A program made the translations under genes and the position numbers. From Xanthobacteraceae bacterium (GTDB lineage Bacteria > Pseudomonadota > Alphaproteobacteria > Rhizobiales > Xanthobacteraceae): a stretch of 17,702 bases of DNA. Below are positions 1-8,101 of the stretch, in pieces. Position 1 is the first letter of the stretch; every line of letters begins with the position of its first letter. The notes beneath the pieces were generated by a model. It had not been told where the DNA came from, did not search any database, and saw only the letters and a list, made by a program, of their open reading frames with translations. The stretch covers positions 1-17,702 of the forward strand of contig JASHRR010000947.1 of the NCBI GenBank assembly GCA_030037185.1, in the 5' to 3' direction.

Positions 1-136
1 GTTCGACTTGGATCCGGTCGGACTGGCTTGCGCAATATTGGGGGCGATCTTTGTCGTCGCTATGGGACTGTATCTGGTCCACTCGAACGGCACGGCCGAT
101 CCGAAGCCGGCGCCATCAGCCAAGGGCGTATCTTGA
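1..136 (+). CDS. C-terminal end of an unidentified membrane protein (partial)
   Basis: An open frame enters from the left edge (codons in phase with base 2) and stops at TGA 134-136. The visible 44 residues contain one hydrophobic stretch (about residues 7-26, LACAILGAIFVV...) that looks like a final transmembrane helix. A short polar, proline- and lysine-containing tail follows (PKPAPSAKG). The family cannot be named from this fragment. It could be the last helix of a transporter or a small one-helix protein. Codon use and GC content match the neighbouring genes, so I take it as a real gene end rather than a chance frame. Confidence 0.5.
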   Translation, partial: FDLDPVGLACAILGAIFVVAMGLYLVHSNGTADPKPAPSAKGVS

Positions 137-291
137 CGAGCTCGATGTGAGGTCGCAACAGCCGCCTTGCGGCGACGGCTTTTGCCAGAGCCGCGCGGCG
201 ACGGGTCACCGGGCTGGGGACTATGGCCCCCGGCGACGTTGCAGGTTCATCACCCTGGGGTGAAACTGCGGGCGAACAGGCCGCTTACGCC

Positions 292-2415
292 ATGAACCAA
301 ACGGTGCGCAATGGGAGGGTCGCGGCGCGGATCGGTGCGTCCGCTTGCCCGCATGACTGCCCGTCGACCTGTGCGCTGGAGGTGGAGATCACCGCTGGCG
401 GCACCATCGGCCGCGTTCACGGCGCGGCGGCCAACGACTACACCTCAGGGGTCATCTGCACCAAGGTGGCGCGCTATGCCGAGCGGGTGCACCATAAGGA
501 TCGTCTGCTCACGCCGCTGCGCCGCAAGGGCCGCAAGGGGGCGGGTGAGTTCGTCCCGGTGTCGTGGGATGACGCTCTCGACATCACCGCGGAGGCGCTT
601 GTGCGCGCCGAACAGCGCTACGGCACGCAGTCGGTCTGGCCCTACTACTATGCGGGCACCATGGGGCTGGTGATGCGCGACGGCATCAATCGGTTGCGCC
701 ATGCCAAGAAGTATTCGGGCTTCCATTCCACCATCTGCGTCAACCCGGCCTGGAGCGGGTTTGCGGCCGGGGTCGGCAGGATCGCGGGTGCCGATCCCCG
801 CGAAATGGCGAAATCCGATCTGATCGTCATCTGGGGCACCAATGCGGTCAGTACCCAAGTCAACGTGATGACCCATGCGACTCGCGCCGTGAAGGAACGC
901 GGCGCCAAGATCGCCGTCGTCGATGTGTACATGAACGCCACGATGGCGCGGGCGGATCTGCCGGTCCTCATTCGTCCCGGCACCGACGGGGCGCTTGCCT
1001 GCGCGGTGATGCATTGCCTGTTCCGTGACGGGCGCGCCGATCACGACTATCTCGCCCGCTATACGGACGCGCCGCAAGAGCTTGTCGCCCACTTGCGCGA
1101 GCGCACGCCGGCCTGGGCGTCGGCCATCACCGGCTGCGATGTCGCCACCATCGAGGCCTTTGCAAAGCTGATCGGCGAGCGCAAGCGCGCCTTCTTCCGG
1201 CTCGGCTACGGCTTTTCCCGCTCGCGCAACGGCGCGGCCAACATGCATGCGGCGAGTTGCATCCCGGCGGTGACGGGCGCCTGGCTGCTCGAAGGCGGGG
1301 GCGCATTCCATGCCAATGCCGACATCTATCACCTCGATAAGACGATGATCGAAGGGCTCGATGTCGTTGATCCCGCTGCACGCCTGCTCGACCAATCGCG
1401 CATCGGCGCTATCCTCGAAGGCGACGCTGACGCGCTTGCCGGCGGGCCGAAAGTCGCGGCGTTGTTCATCCAGAACACCAATCCGCTTTCGGTCGCGCCC
1501 GATCAGGAGCGGGTGAAGCGGGGCTTTGCCCGCCAGGACCTGTTCGTGTGCGTCCACGAGCATTTCATGACCGAGACCGCCCGCGCCGCCGACATCGTTC
1601 TGCCGGCGACCATGTTCCTGGAGCACGACGACTTTTATCGCGGCGGCGGCCACCAATACATCATCTTGGGGCCGAAGCTGATCGAGGCTCCGGGCGAATG
1701 CCGTAACAATCACGAGGTTCATTGCGCGCTTGCCCGGCGCCTCGGTGCGGTGCATCCGGGCTTTGCCATGACTCCCCGCGAATTGATCGACTGGACCTTG
1801 CGGGCATCGGGCTGGGGCACGCTTGCGGAGCTTGAAGCGAAACGGTGGATCGATTGCCAACCCGATTTTGCCTCGGCCCATTATGTCAAGGGCTTCGCGT
1901 GGCCGGACGGCAAATTCCGCTTCAAGCCGGATTGGGGAAGCATTCCGTTCCGCAGCGCGGTCAGGGCGGGCCCGGTGGAGTGCATGCCGGCACTGCCGGA
2001 CCATTGGCACACCATCGAAGAAGCCGACGACATCCATCCGTTCCGGCTCGCAACCTCCCCTGCGCGCAGTTTCCTCAACTCGACGTTTACCGAAACGCCT
2101 GGTTCGATTGCGCGGGAAAAACGACCCGAGGTCTTGATCCATCCCGCCGACGCCGCGGCTCAGGGAATTGCGTCGGGCGACGCGGTCGTGCTCGGCAACC
2201 GGCGTGGCGAAGTTCTCCTCCACGCGCGGCTTTATGACGGGGTCCGCCGCGGCGTGTTGATCGCTGAGTCGATCTGGCCGAATGACGCGTATCCGGACGG
2301 CCGCGGCATAAATACCTTGACCGGCGCCGATCCAATCGCGCCATACGGCGGCGCCGCTTTTCATGACAATAAAGTCTGGATCAAGCCGCAGACGCGCACG
2401 ATCTCGAACATTTGA
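292..2415 (+). CDS. Molybdopterin-dependent oxidoreductase (DMSO reductase superfamily, Fe-S containing)
   Basis: A protein of about 707 residues with the layout of the DMSO-reductase/formate-dehydrogenase superfamily. An N-terminal [4Fe-4S] site has Cys19, Cys23, Cys27 and Cys56 (CPHDCPSTC, then VICTK). The Mo/W-bis-MGD binding core follows (WGTNAVSTQ, FIQNTNPLS, ADIVLPATMFLEHDD). The C-terminal molydop-binding domain lies roughly at 590-700 (HPADAAAQGI...GDAVVLGNRRGE). Cys149 in HSTICVNPAWSG sits where this superfamily often places the metal ligand, which is inference. No Tat signal is visible, so it is probably cytoplasmic. I chose ATG 292 because the Fe-S domain begins shortly after it. 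An in-frame upstream start at 223 would add 23 unconserved residues. No partner subunit or cofactor gene is adjacent, so the substrate is unknown. Confidence 0.9.
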   Translation: MNQTVRNGRVAARIGASACPHDCPSTCALEVEITAGGTIGRVHGAAANDYTSGVICTKVARYAERVHHKDRLLTPLRRKGRKGAGEFVPVSWDDALDITAEALVRAEQRYGTQSVWPYYYAGTMGLVMRDGINRLRHAKKYSGFHSTICVNPAWSGFAAGVGRIAGADPREMAKSDLIVIWGTNAVSTQVNVMTHATRAVKERGAKIAVVDVYMNATMARADLPVLIRPGTDGALACAVMHCLFRDGRADHDYLARYTDAPQELVAHLRERTPAWASAITGCDVATIEAFAKLIGERKRAFFRLGYGFSRSRNGAANMHAASCIPAVTGAWLLEGGGAFHANADIYHLDKTMIEGLDVVDPAARLLDQSRIGAILEGDADALAGGPKVAALFIQNTNPLSVAPDQERVKRGFARQDLFVCVHEHFMTETARAADIVLPATMFLEHDDFYRGGGHQYIILGPKLIEAPGECRNNHEVHCALARRLGAVHPGFAMTPRELIDWTLRASGWGTLAELEAKRWIDCQPDFASAHYVKGFAWPDGKFRFKPDWGSIPFRSAVRAGPVECMPALPDHWHTIEEADDIHPFRLATSPARSFLNSTFTETPGSIAREKRPEVLIHPADAAAQGIASGDAVVLGNRRGEVLLHARLYDGVRRGVLIAESIWPNDAYPDGRGINTLTGADPIAPYGGAAFHDNKVWIKPQTRTISNI

Positions 2416-2817
2416 AGCTTGAGAGCGAAGCCTGGTCATCGCCTTTTCATGTCGGGACGAATTACCACGGCCTCATGCCGGCTCATACCGCACGCGGCGC
2501 CTGACAATAAAAATCCTCTAAATCAGGTGGTTGGCAATACGTGTGTTGACCGGCGCTTATGCGGGGGTTTCGTCATAATGATCTTTACCATTTAAGTCCC
2601 TGAAGTTGTTGGCCGTCGCTTTTGATCGCGGGCCTTGCTTCGGCCGTATTTTCGGTATCTATTGCCCGTAGCAATCGGAATTTTCGGCCGTTCGTTGGGC
2701 CGCGGGCTTTGATGATCGATCGTCTCGAACCCCTCTAAAATCCCGGCTTGTTGGCGCGAACTGCAGCGAATGCATTCGCGTCCCGTCTTACGTTCTGACT
2801 GATGTGGGAGACAGACG
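2416..2817. other. 402-bp intergenic region; likely leader of the cold-shock gene
   Basis: No convincing gene is seen here. The stretch is less GC-rich than the flanking genes. It contains two CGGCCG sites about 50 bp apart (near 2640 and 2685), each next to a TTTTCGG run, which could pair. Cold-shock genes of this family often have long structured 5' leaders that act as thermosensors. A leader of that kind is a reasonable inference here, but I could not pick a confident -35/-10 pair. Confidence 0.35.
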
Positions 2818-3021
2818 ATGCAAAAAGGCACCGTCAAATGGTTCAATCCAACTAAGGGCTATGGGTTCATCAGGCCCTCGACCGGGGATAAAGACGTGTT
2901 CGTCCATATCTCCGCAGTCGAGCGCGCTGGCCTCAGCACCCTCAACGAGGGACAGGTGATCGAGTACGAACTCGTCACCAACCGCGGTAAAACCTCAGCG
3001 GAGAACCTCAAGGTCGCATAG
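2818..3021 (+). CDS. Cold-shock protein, CspA family
   Basis: A 67-residue single cold-shock domain, the usual length for the family. It opens with the typical KGTVKWFN. The nucleic-acid-binding motifs are both intact: RNP1 KGYGFI at residues 13-18 and RNP2 VFVHI at 27-31. Members bind single-stranded RNA or DNA in the cytoplasm and act as RNA chaperones or antiterminators. A GGGAG element ends about 8 nt before the ATG and supports this start. The gene stands alone, with a long leader before it and two hairpins directly after the stop, so it is probably monocistronic. Several csp paralogs are usual in this group, so I give no specific gene symbol. Confidence 0.95.
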   Translation: MQKGTVKWFNPTKGYGFIRPSTGDKDVFVHISAVERAGLSTLNEGQVIEYELVTNRGKTSAENLKVA

Positions 3022-3027
3022 GCGGCC

Positions 3028-3048
3028 CTTGCCGGCGTTTTCGGCAAG
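3028..3048 (+). other. Hairpin after the cold-shock gene
   Basis: A perfect 7-bp stem, CTTGCCG (3028-3034) with CGGCAAG (3042-3048), closes a 7-nt loop just 6 nt after the stop codon. It has no U-run, so it is not a terminator by itself. It may protect the transcript 3' end or work with the terminator that follows. Confidence 0.5.
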
Positions 3049-3064
3049 CGGGTGTTGCCCGTAG

Positions 3065-3092
3065 CCCCCGGTTTCCAACCCGGGGGTTTTTT
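3065..3092 (+). terminator. Rho-independent terminator of the cold-shock gene
   Basis: A 7-bp all-GC stem, CCCCCGG (3065-3071) with CCGGGGG (3080-3086), is followed immediately by six T residues (3087-3092) and then GTTT. This is the clearest intrinsic terminator in the window. It lies 43 nt beyond the cold-shock stop codon and separates that gene from the acyltransferase downstream. Confidence 0.9.
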
Positions 3093-3153
3093 GTTTCGTG
3101 AGCCGGGCTAGACAATTTTTGTTGCGAGAACCTACATCGTTATTGAACCCTAT

Positions 3154-4311
3154 ATGCTATTGTCAAAACCTATACTTGCTATAGTGAAGCTGGGGCGTCG
3201 AACAATTATTTTCTCGGCGCGTTTGTTCACCGCCGGATCTCGCATGCCGGGCCCTGTTTTGCCTTCGATTGAACTGAACAAAAATTTCGCGGATTATCAG
3301 GCCGCCACCTTTCGTCCGGGTTTCGACGGATTGCGCGGCGTTGGTTTTCTGCTTGTGGTGACCGCACACATCCCGGCGGTGCCGTTGTTCTCCTATCTGC
3401 AAGGTTGGACGGCGGTGTGGGTGTTCTTTGCAATCAGTGGCTATCTTGTGGCGATGCTGCTGATCCGGGAGGAGCGCAAAACCGGCACGATCGCGTTTCG
3501 TCAGTTCCTGATCAGGCGCTTTTTCCGCATCGTGCCTCCCTACGCGGCCGCGATACTGATCTATTGGATCGCGCTCTATTCGCTGCCGTCGCTCGCAGAT
3601 GAATACCGGTCGTTCATGGCGAGGCTGCCCTACTATCTCACCCTGATGCCGGAACATGCCCAAACCCACGTATTCACGATTTTTGTTCATTCGTGGATTA
3701 TCGGCATCGAGACGAAGTTCTATGTGCTGTTTCCACTGGCTGTGTTCCTGCTCGTCAGGAGCGGCAGCTGGCGGTTCGCCGCAACGGCGGTGAGCGCCGC
3801 GCTCTTGATGACGCAAGGATCGTTCACGGCGCACGCCTACTGCGCAATCCTGGCCGGCGTCATGCTGGCGCAACTGCTCGAGTGGCCCGGCGCCTATGCT
3901 GTGGTCGCAATGCTGACGCGGGTGCCGGCGGTGGTGCCAATGGGGTTCGTCGTCGCGCTGTTCGTGATGCTGCGATATGTCGAGGTATTGCCGGCCGTCG
4001 CCGGCGTGGCGATCTACTTGATCGCCCATCTGACGCTTCAGGAAGGCGTCATGCGGCGCGTGCTGACCTCCAGAGGGCTGGTCTATCTGGGCCAGCGCTC
4101 TTATTGCGCCTATCTGCTCCACGTTCTGGCGATCCATCTCGGGTACAGGGTGTTCGGCAGCGCCACGCTGGCGGGTGGCCTGTTGACGACGTGCTTTACG
4201 CTCGCAGTGACGATCCCGGCAGCGGAATTGCTTCATCGGATCGTCGAGCGCCCCGGCGCGCAAGCCGCGCAGCGACTGACGCGGCCTGACGTCAATAAAA
4301 AATCGTCGTGA
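3154..4311 (+). CDS. Acyltransferase-3 family integral membrane protein (OafA/YrhL-like)
   Basis: Up to 385 residues with about ten hydrophobic segments. It has the family's entry motif FRPGFDGLRG near residues 53-62 and the conserved histidine in VVTAHIP (His72), normally essential for acyl transfer. It also has the second basic motif FLIRRFFRIVPPY. Family members move acetyl, succinyl or other acyl groups from the cytoplasm onto sugars of lipopolysaccharide, exopolysaccharide or Nod-factor-like glycans. The C terminus has no SGNH domain, so this is the membrane-only type. The start is uncertain: ATG 3154 lies in an AT-rich stretch without a ribosome site, and ATG 3244 (residue 31) keeps the whole domain and may be the true start. 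No glycan genes are adjacent, so the acceptor cannot be inferred. Confidence 0.85.
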   Translation: MLLSKPILAIVKLGRRTIIFSARLFTAGSRMPGPVLPSIELNKNFADYQAATFRPGFDGLRGVGFLLVVTAHIPAVPLFSYLQGWTAVWVFFAISGYLVAMLLIREERKTGTIAFRQFLIRRFFRIVPPYAAAILIYWIALYSLPSLADEYRSFMARLPYYLTLMPEHAQTHVFTIFVHSWIIGIETKFYVLFPLAVFLLVRSGSWRFAATAVSAALLMTQGSFTAHAYCAILAGVMLAQLLEWPGAYAVVAMLTRVPAVVPMGFVVALFVMLRYVEVLPAVAGVAIYLIAHLTLQEGVMRRVLTSRGLVYLGQRSYCAYLLHVLAIHLGYRVFGSATLAGGLLTTCFTLAVTIPAAELLHRIVERPGAQAAQRLTRPDVNKKSS

Positions 4312-4351
4312 ATGTTAGGAACTGCACAAAGCGAGACCGCGTTGGCCGCAT

Positions 4352-4564
4352 ATGCAGGCGAGACGAGATGAGCTGAAAGATAGTTTCTATCTGTACATTA
4401 TGCGCACCAGCATAGGGGCCGGGCTGCGTCACGAATACGCTCCCGACGAGCGTCTGCCGGACCGACTCGCTGAACTGTTGCGGGAACTCGACGAGCCGGA
4501 CGATCAAGTCGCCCAAGAAAAGCGAAACGCTCCATCCATCCGCAAGCACATTGGCGGCGGGTGA
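4352..4564 (+). CDS. Small NepR-like protein (possible anti-sigma factor relative)
   Basis: A 70-residue, charged, soluble protein. Its centre reads IGAGLRHEYAPDERLPDR and continues LAELLRELDE. This resembles the two helices of NepR, the anti-sigma factor of the alphaproteobacterial general stress response, which have the pattern IGxxLRxxY, a short linker, then PxRxxxLLxxLD. The match is by eye only. NepR itself is normally next to phyR and ecfG, and neither is here, so this would be a stand-alone paralog or a divergent relative. The ribosome site before ATG 4352 is weak; ATG 4400 is an alternative that keeps the core. The gene follows the acyltransferase by 40 bp and converges with purN. Confidence 0.6.
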   Translation: MQARRDELKDSFYLYIMRTSIGAGLRHEYAPDERLPDRLAELLRELDEPDDQVAQEKRNAPSIRKHIGGG

Positions 4565-4626
4565 TCGTGCGCGATCTATTTCTCGGTGTTGGACCGGCGC
4601 ACCTGCGCTCCCCGTTGCCTGCAACG

Positions 4627-5289
4627 CTACGACCGCGGGTCCGGAACGATCAACTGAGCTGCCGGCGCGGCCGCGGTGTCATTGCGCACCGTGCCGCGTG
4701 CGGAGAAACTTGATTTTCCGCTGGCCACCAGACCGAGCGCCAGCGGATAGAGACGAAGTTCGGCCGCGAGCACGCGGGCGGCCAGCGCTGCTGGCGTGTC
4801 CTCATCGAGCACCGGCACGGCGGCTTGCGCGATAATCGGCCCTGAATCGACCTCGGGTACCACGAAATGAACCGTTGCGCCGTGAATTTTCACGCCCGCC
4901 TCAAGCGCCCGCTGGTGGGTGTGGAGTCCCTTAAATGACGGCAGCAGGGCCGGATGGATGTTGAGCATCCGCCCGCTCCAATGCGATACGAACGAGGGCG
5001 TGAGCAACCGCATGAAGCCTGCGAGGCAGATGATGTCGATCCTATGAGCTTCGAGGTGAGCCTGCACGGCCCGTTCGAACGCCTCGCGATTTCCCGCAAA
5101 ACCGGTGTGATCGACGACCGCGGTGGCTAGCCCCTCGGCCGCGGCGCGCTGCAATCCATGGGCCTCGGGCCGGTTCGACAGCACCAGCGCGATTTCCGCC
5201 GGAAAGTCGGGCCTCTTCGCAGCCCCGATCAATGACGGCATGTTGCTTCCACGGCCGGAAATCAGAAGGGCGACGCGCTTTCTACCCAT
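4627..5289 (-). CDS. purN: Phosphoribosylglycinamide formyltransferase (GART)
   Basis: A 220-residue enzyme that transfers the formyl group of 10-formyl-tetrahydrofolate to GAR in the third step of purine synthesis. Diagnostic motifs are present: GRGSN at residues 12-16 (phosphate binding), NIHPALLPSF with Asn110 and His112, and VDSGPI with Asp148. These correspond to the catalytic Asn-His-Asp of E. coli PurN (106/108/144), with a constant offset of four. I chose ATG 5289 because homology starts exactly there. The open frame continues upstream to 5694, but that extension is low-complexity and unlike the family. purM, often its partner, is not in the window. The C-terminal tail of about 25 residues (SFSARGTVRND onward) is longer than the catalytic domain requires. 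Confidence 0.95.
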   Translation of the reverse strand: MGRKRVALLISGRGSNMPSLIGAAKRPDFPAEIALVLSNRPEAHGLQRAAAEGLATAVVDHTGFAGNREAFERAVQAHLEAHRIDIICLAGFMRLLTPSFVSHWSGRMLNIHPALLPSFKGLHTHQRALEAGVKIHGATVHFVVPEVDSGPIIAQAAVPVLDEDTPAALAARVLAAELRLYPLALGLVASGKSSFSARGTVRNDTAAAPAAQLIVPDPRS

Positions 5290-5446
5290 GGCTGAACTTT
5301 CGGGGTCCTGTGCGGTGTCATTCCGGCTCGCTGCCTCGGGTGGCGCCCCGGAATGACCTCGATTGGTACACGGCGCCACCTGATCGATCTCATCGCATCG
5401 CTTAAAGCTCGTGCTAGACTGGCTTGCCCATAAGGGAGAGAGCCGA

Positions 5447-6196
5447 ATGGATGCCATCGCGTTCACCTGCGCCGGGGCTGACCGCATCGAGGTTCCGACA
5501 GCGCGGATCGGGCTTATCATTCCTTCGGTCAATAGGCTAAGTGAGGCGCAATTCATGCGTTTCGCCCCGAGCGGCCTCGGCATCCACGTAACGCGGGCGC
5601 GGATCGCCGGCAAGTGGCGCAAAACTGTGACCGAGCTTGCCCCGATCATCGCTGCCGCGGCAGGCACGCTCTCTGACGCCGGTCCCGACCTCATCGTCTA
5701 TCACTGCACCGACTCCTCGATGCGCGAAGGCCTTGACGGCGAGCGGCGCATTCTCGACATCGTGCGGCAGGAGAGCGGGATCGAAGCCGTCTCCACCAGC
5801 GCCATGGTGGTCGAGGCCCTGAACGCGCTCGCCATCAAAAAGCTCGTCATCGTCAGCCCTTACCAGGACAACGAGGTGATCATCGCATACCTGCGGTCCT
5901 GCGGATTCACGGTGGTCCATGACGTCGCGCTGCGCCTGCCGGGCCACGAATCCTCGGGCGCGCCGCCGCAGCGTTGGATCGACAGCACGCTTTGCAATGC
6001 GCGCGAGGAGGCCGACGGCTATTTCCTGAGCTGCACCAACACCACTCAGATCGAAGCCATCGAGGACCTGGAGGCGGCGCTCAACAAGCCGGTCGTCAGC
6101 AGCAACCAGGCGGTGCTGTGGGGGGCGGTGAAGCGCCTGCGATCGCGGCTTGGCCAGACAGCAATGCCGCGGCTCGGGCAGCTGATGGGGCGGTGA
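5447..6196 (+). CDS. Asp/Glu racemase-superfamily enzyme (maleate isomerase/arylmalonate decarboxylase-like)
   Basis: A 249-residue protein with the two-lobed fold signature of this superfamily. The N-terminal IGLIIPSVNR resembles the substrate-binding PSxN of maleate isomerases. The first catalytic cysteine is Cys87 in VYHCTDSS and the second is Cys196 in FLSCTNT. Having both cysteines argues for racemase or cis-trans isomerase chemistry rather than arylmalonate decarboxylation, which uses one. GPDLIVY and KKLVIVSPY are typical core strands. The start at ATG 5447 is well supported by AAGGGAGAG at 5432-5440. It is cytoplasmic by appearance. It is divergent from purN across about 157 bp and has no obvious pathway partner, so the substrate is unknown. 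Confidence 0.85.
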   Translation: MDAIAFTCAGADRIEVPTARIGLIIPSVNRLSEAQFMRFAPSGLGIHVTRARIAGKWRKTVTELAPIIAAAAGTLSDAGPDLIVYHCTDSSMREGLDGERRILDIVRQESGIEAVSTSAMVVEALNALAIKKLVIVSPYQDNEVIIAYLRSCGFTVVHDVALRLPGHESSGAPPQRWIDSTLCNAREEADGYFLSCTNTTQIEAIEDLEAALNKPVVSSNQAVLWGAVKRLRSRLGQTAMPRLGQLMGR

Positions 6197-6250
6197 GCGC
6201 CGCCCGCCGCAGCGGCCGCATGGGGTCCAGCTCCCCGCCGCGTTGCCGCT

Positions 6251-7150
6251 TTAGAAATCCGGCTTGTCCGCCCGCGGCACCACGGAGAGCTTTCCGCCAG
6301 GCTCGAGCGGATTCTCGGCGCAGATGAGGTCCGTCCGAGGGCTCACGGCGGGCCGATAGGTGATGGTCGCCGACCACGGCATCGTGAAGACGTTTTCATC
6401 CTCGACCGTAAAGGAGAGCTGCAGCACCTTGCCCCGATAATTGGGATCGAATTCCCCGCCCCCGCTGGCGCGGAAGTTTTCTTTGGCGTTGCGTTCGAAA
6501 GCGTCCTTGGCGAGATCGTAATCGATGAGCCGGTACCGCTCTATCACATGCAGGGCCGGGCTCTGCGGCGTCCCGTACATGTCGACCATCGAAAACGGCC
6601 CGACCTTCATTCCCACCGTATCGATCACCAAGCTATCGCCTTCATAATGGCCGACCGAATCGCCATGCCAAGACGGCGTCAGCTGCGCCGGATGGGAGGC
6701 ATTCAGGCGCACCCAGCGAACCTCGTTGCCGTGGCGGTAAATCATCGCGACCTTGCTGGGCGTCTGCAGCATCTCCATCCAGAAATCCCAAAAGACATAA
6801 GGCACCCCTTGCGGCCAACACTGGCTGCTCGGCGTCGGATAGCCCTCGCCCGCCAACGACATTTCGCCGTGCCGCTTGACGATTTCGGCGGCCTGCGGCT
6901 TCAAGATCGGGTTGGTGTAATCGCCCACCAGCTGCTGGAAGTTGCCTACGCCGCTGGGCAAGCGCGACCTGTTTCTCACCGGCCCTGGGCCGGAGCGGGG
7001 CGGCTCAAAACCCGGCAGGTAGGGGTGAGCCCATCGGCCGGTCAAATTCGGAACCGGTGTCGCCGGGTCCGCCGCGGTCGGCCCCACGGCGGGCGTGGCC
7101 GCCGCCAGCGTCGCCAATAAAAGAATATCGCGCAGCCGCGCATCCATCAT
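6251..7150 (-). CDS. Secreted protein of unknown function, tandem paralog A
   Basis: A 299-residue protein with an N-terminal signal sequence (DILLLATLAAATPAVGPTAA, cleavage probably near residue 27), so periplasmic or exported. The mature part begins NLTGRW and carries GHYEGDSLVIDTVG (residues 167-180) and ALHVIERYRLIDYD. I recognise this pattern from uncharacterised exported proteins of Bradyrhizobium and sphingomonads but know no function for it. The ribosome site GGGAGGGGG lies just before the start; ATG 7147 fits its spacing slightly better than ATG 7150. The next gene upstream on the same strand is a related protein, and the pair is probably co-transcribed with a gap of about 96 bp. Confidence 0.75.
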   Translation of the reverse strand: MMDARLRDILLLATLAAATPAVGPTAADPATPVPNLTGRWAHPYLPGFEPPRSGPGPVRNRSRLPSGVGNFQQLVGDYTNPILKPQAAEIVKRHGEMSLAGEGYPTPSSQCWPQGVPYVFWDFWMEMLQTPSKVAMIYRHGNEVRWVRLNASHPAQLTPSWHGDSVGHYEGDSLVIDTVGMKVGPFSMVDMYGTPQSPALHVIERYRLIDYDLAKDAFERNAKENFRASGGGEFDPNYRGKVLQLSFTVEDENVFTMPWSATITYRPAVSPRTDLICAENPLEPGGKLSVVPRADKPDF

Positions 7151-7246
7151 CCCCCTCCCGTCTCCACGATACCGTCACGATGGACGTCGCAAATGCGTCA
7201 AAACCGCTTGAAACCCCGTGTTGGCGGGCGTTCTGCTCACCGCGCC

Positions 7247-8101
7247 TCACCTCTGGGCCGGCTTGAAATATCTCAAATCGGGTGGCGCCTGGTCCTTCTT
7301 GGTCGGCATCAACAGCCCGTCGGCTCCGATAAAATAGTTTTCCTTGCCGATCGCGACTTGCGCGTTGTTTTCAGTTGTGAAGAACTCCGGCCAGTCCGGG
7401 CGCGGATCGGGATTGTGAACATATTTCTTATCGACGATCCAAGGACGGGTCAAAGCGTGATCGATCGTGGTTATTTCGTCGTGAAGGAGAGTGGGGTTGG
7501 CCTTATCGCGATAGATGCGCTCCTTAAAGATTGACTGATTGTCGATGTGCAGAGGCAGCCCGGCTTCATCATAAGCACGGGGTCCTATGAAGCCGCGTGT
7601 CTCGACCTCCAGCACGTCGTAGCGGCCGTCGCCGTCCTGATCCACCCACCGCCCGATCGAGTAGCCCGAAAAGGTCGGTTCGATATGCTCAGGCCAGTCG
7701 CGGCCGTCGGTGAAGATGCGACGATAGTGATCATGCCAACCGATCAAAATGTAGGTGGTGTCCGGCGTGACAACGAATTCAAGAGGGCCAAATCCCATCA
7801 TCATGTTCGGCATCCCGGCCGGCCGGCCCAAGGTGGTTGGGAAATTGCCGAGACCTCCCTTGGCCTGGTCCGCAATGCTCGCTGCCAACACCGCCTGATA
7901 TTCAGGAGTAAGCGGTGCCTGCTGTCCAAATCCCCACGGCTTGGTTTGATCGTGAGACGGCTGGGTGGGAAGCGGCACAGCAAAGCGCCCCCATTGCCCC
8001 GTCCAGTCAGGATAGCTCGCGTCGTCGGCGGCTTGCGCGCCCTCTGCCGCAAGCGCGGCAGCCATTGCAACTGTAATCGCTCCTGGCCAGCCCATTGACA
8101 T
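7247..8101 (-). CDS. Secreted protein of unknown function, tandem paralog B
   Basis: About 284 residues with a short signal peptide ending near AEGAQAADD, followed by a mature domain opening DWTGQWGRF, comparable to NLTGRW in its neighbour. Central motifs are WHDHYRRIFTDGRDWPE, SGYSIGRWVDQDGDGRYDVLEVET and LPLHIDNQSIFKERIY. They occupy the same order as GDSVGHYEGDSLVIDT and ALHVIERYR in paralog A, so I judge the two homologous but diverged. The DQDGDGRYD segment looks like a calcium-type acidic loop, though this is only inference. Possible starts are GTG 8107, ATG 8101 and ATG 8095; I chose ATG 8101. Function is unknown. Confidence 0.75.
   Translation of the reverse strand: MSMGWPGAITVAMAAALAAEGAQAADDASYPDWTGQWGRFAVPLPTQPSHDQTKPWGFGQQAPLTPEYQAVLAASIADQAKGGLGNFPTTLGRPAGMPNMMMGFGPLEFVVTPDTTYILIGWHDHYRRIFTDGRDWPEHIEPTFSGYSIGRWVDQDGDGRYDVLEVETRGFIGPRAYDEAGLPLHIDNQSIFKERIYRDKANPTLLHDEITTIDHALTRPWIVDKKYVHNPDPRPDWPEFFTTENNAQVAIGKENYFIGADGLLMPTKKDQAPPDLRYFKPAQR

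Noticed and set aside
445..2439. 664-residue open frame on the minus strand opposite the molybdopterin oxidoreductase
   Set aside because: It is a shadow of the GC-rich coding strand: no domain, Arg/Ala/Gly-heavy composition, and the plus strand has a clear enzyme with all motifs.
3154..3190. Candidate promoter pairs (TTGTCA with TATAGT; TATACT) before the acyltransferase
   Set aside because: The spacings (14 nt, or no -35 at a usable distance) do not fit, so no promoter is called although the area is AT-rich.
3163..4263. 366-residue minus-strand frame opposite the acyltransferase
   Set aside because: Very rich in His, Arg and Gln and without any recognisable family; explained by third-position GC bias of the real membrane-protein gene.
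4627..5694. Longer purN reading frame starting at 5694
   Set aside because: The extra 135 residues lie over the opposite-strand racemase gene and have no PurN similarity; the family start is at 5289.
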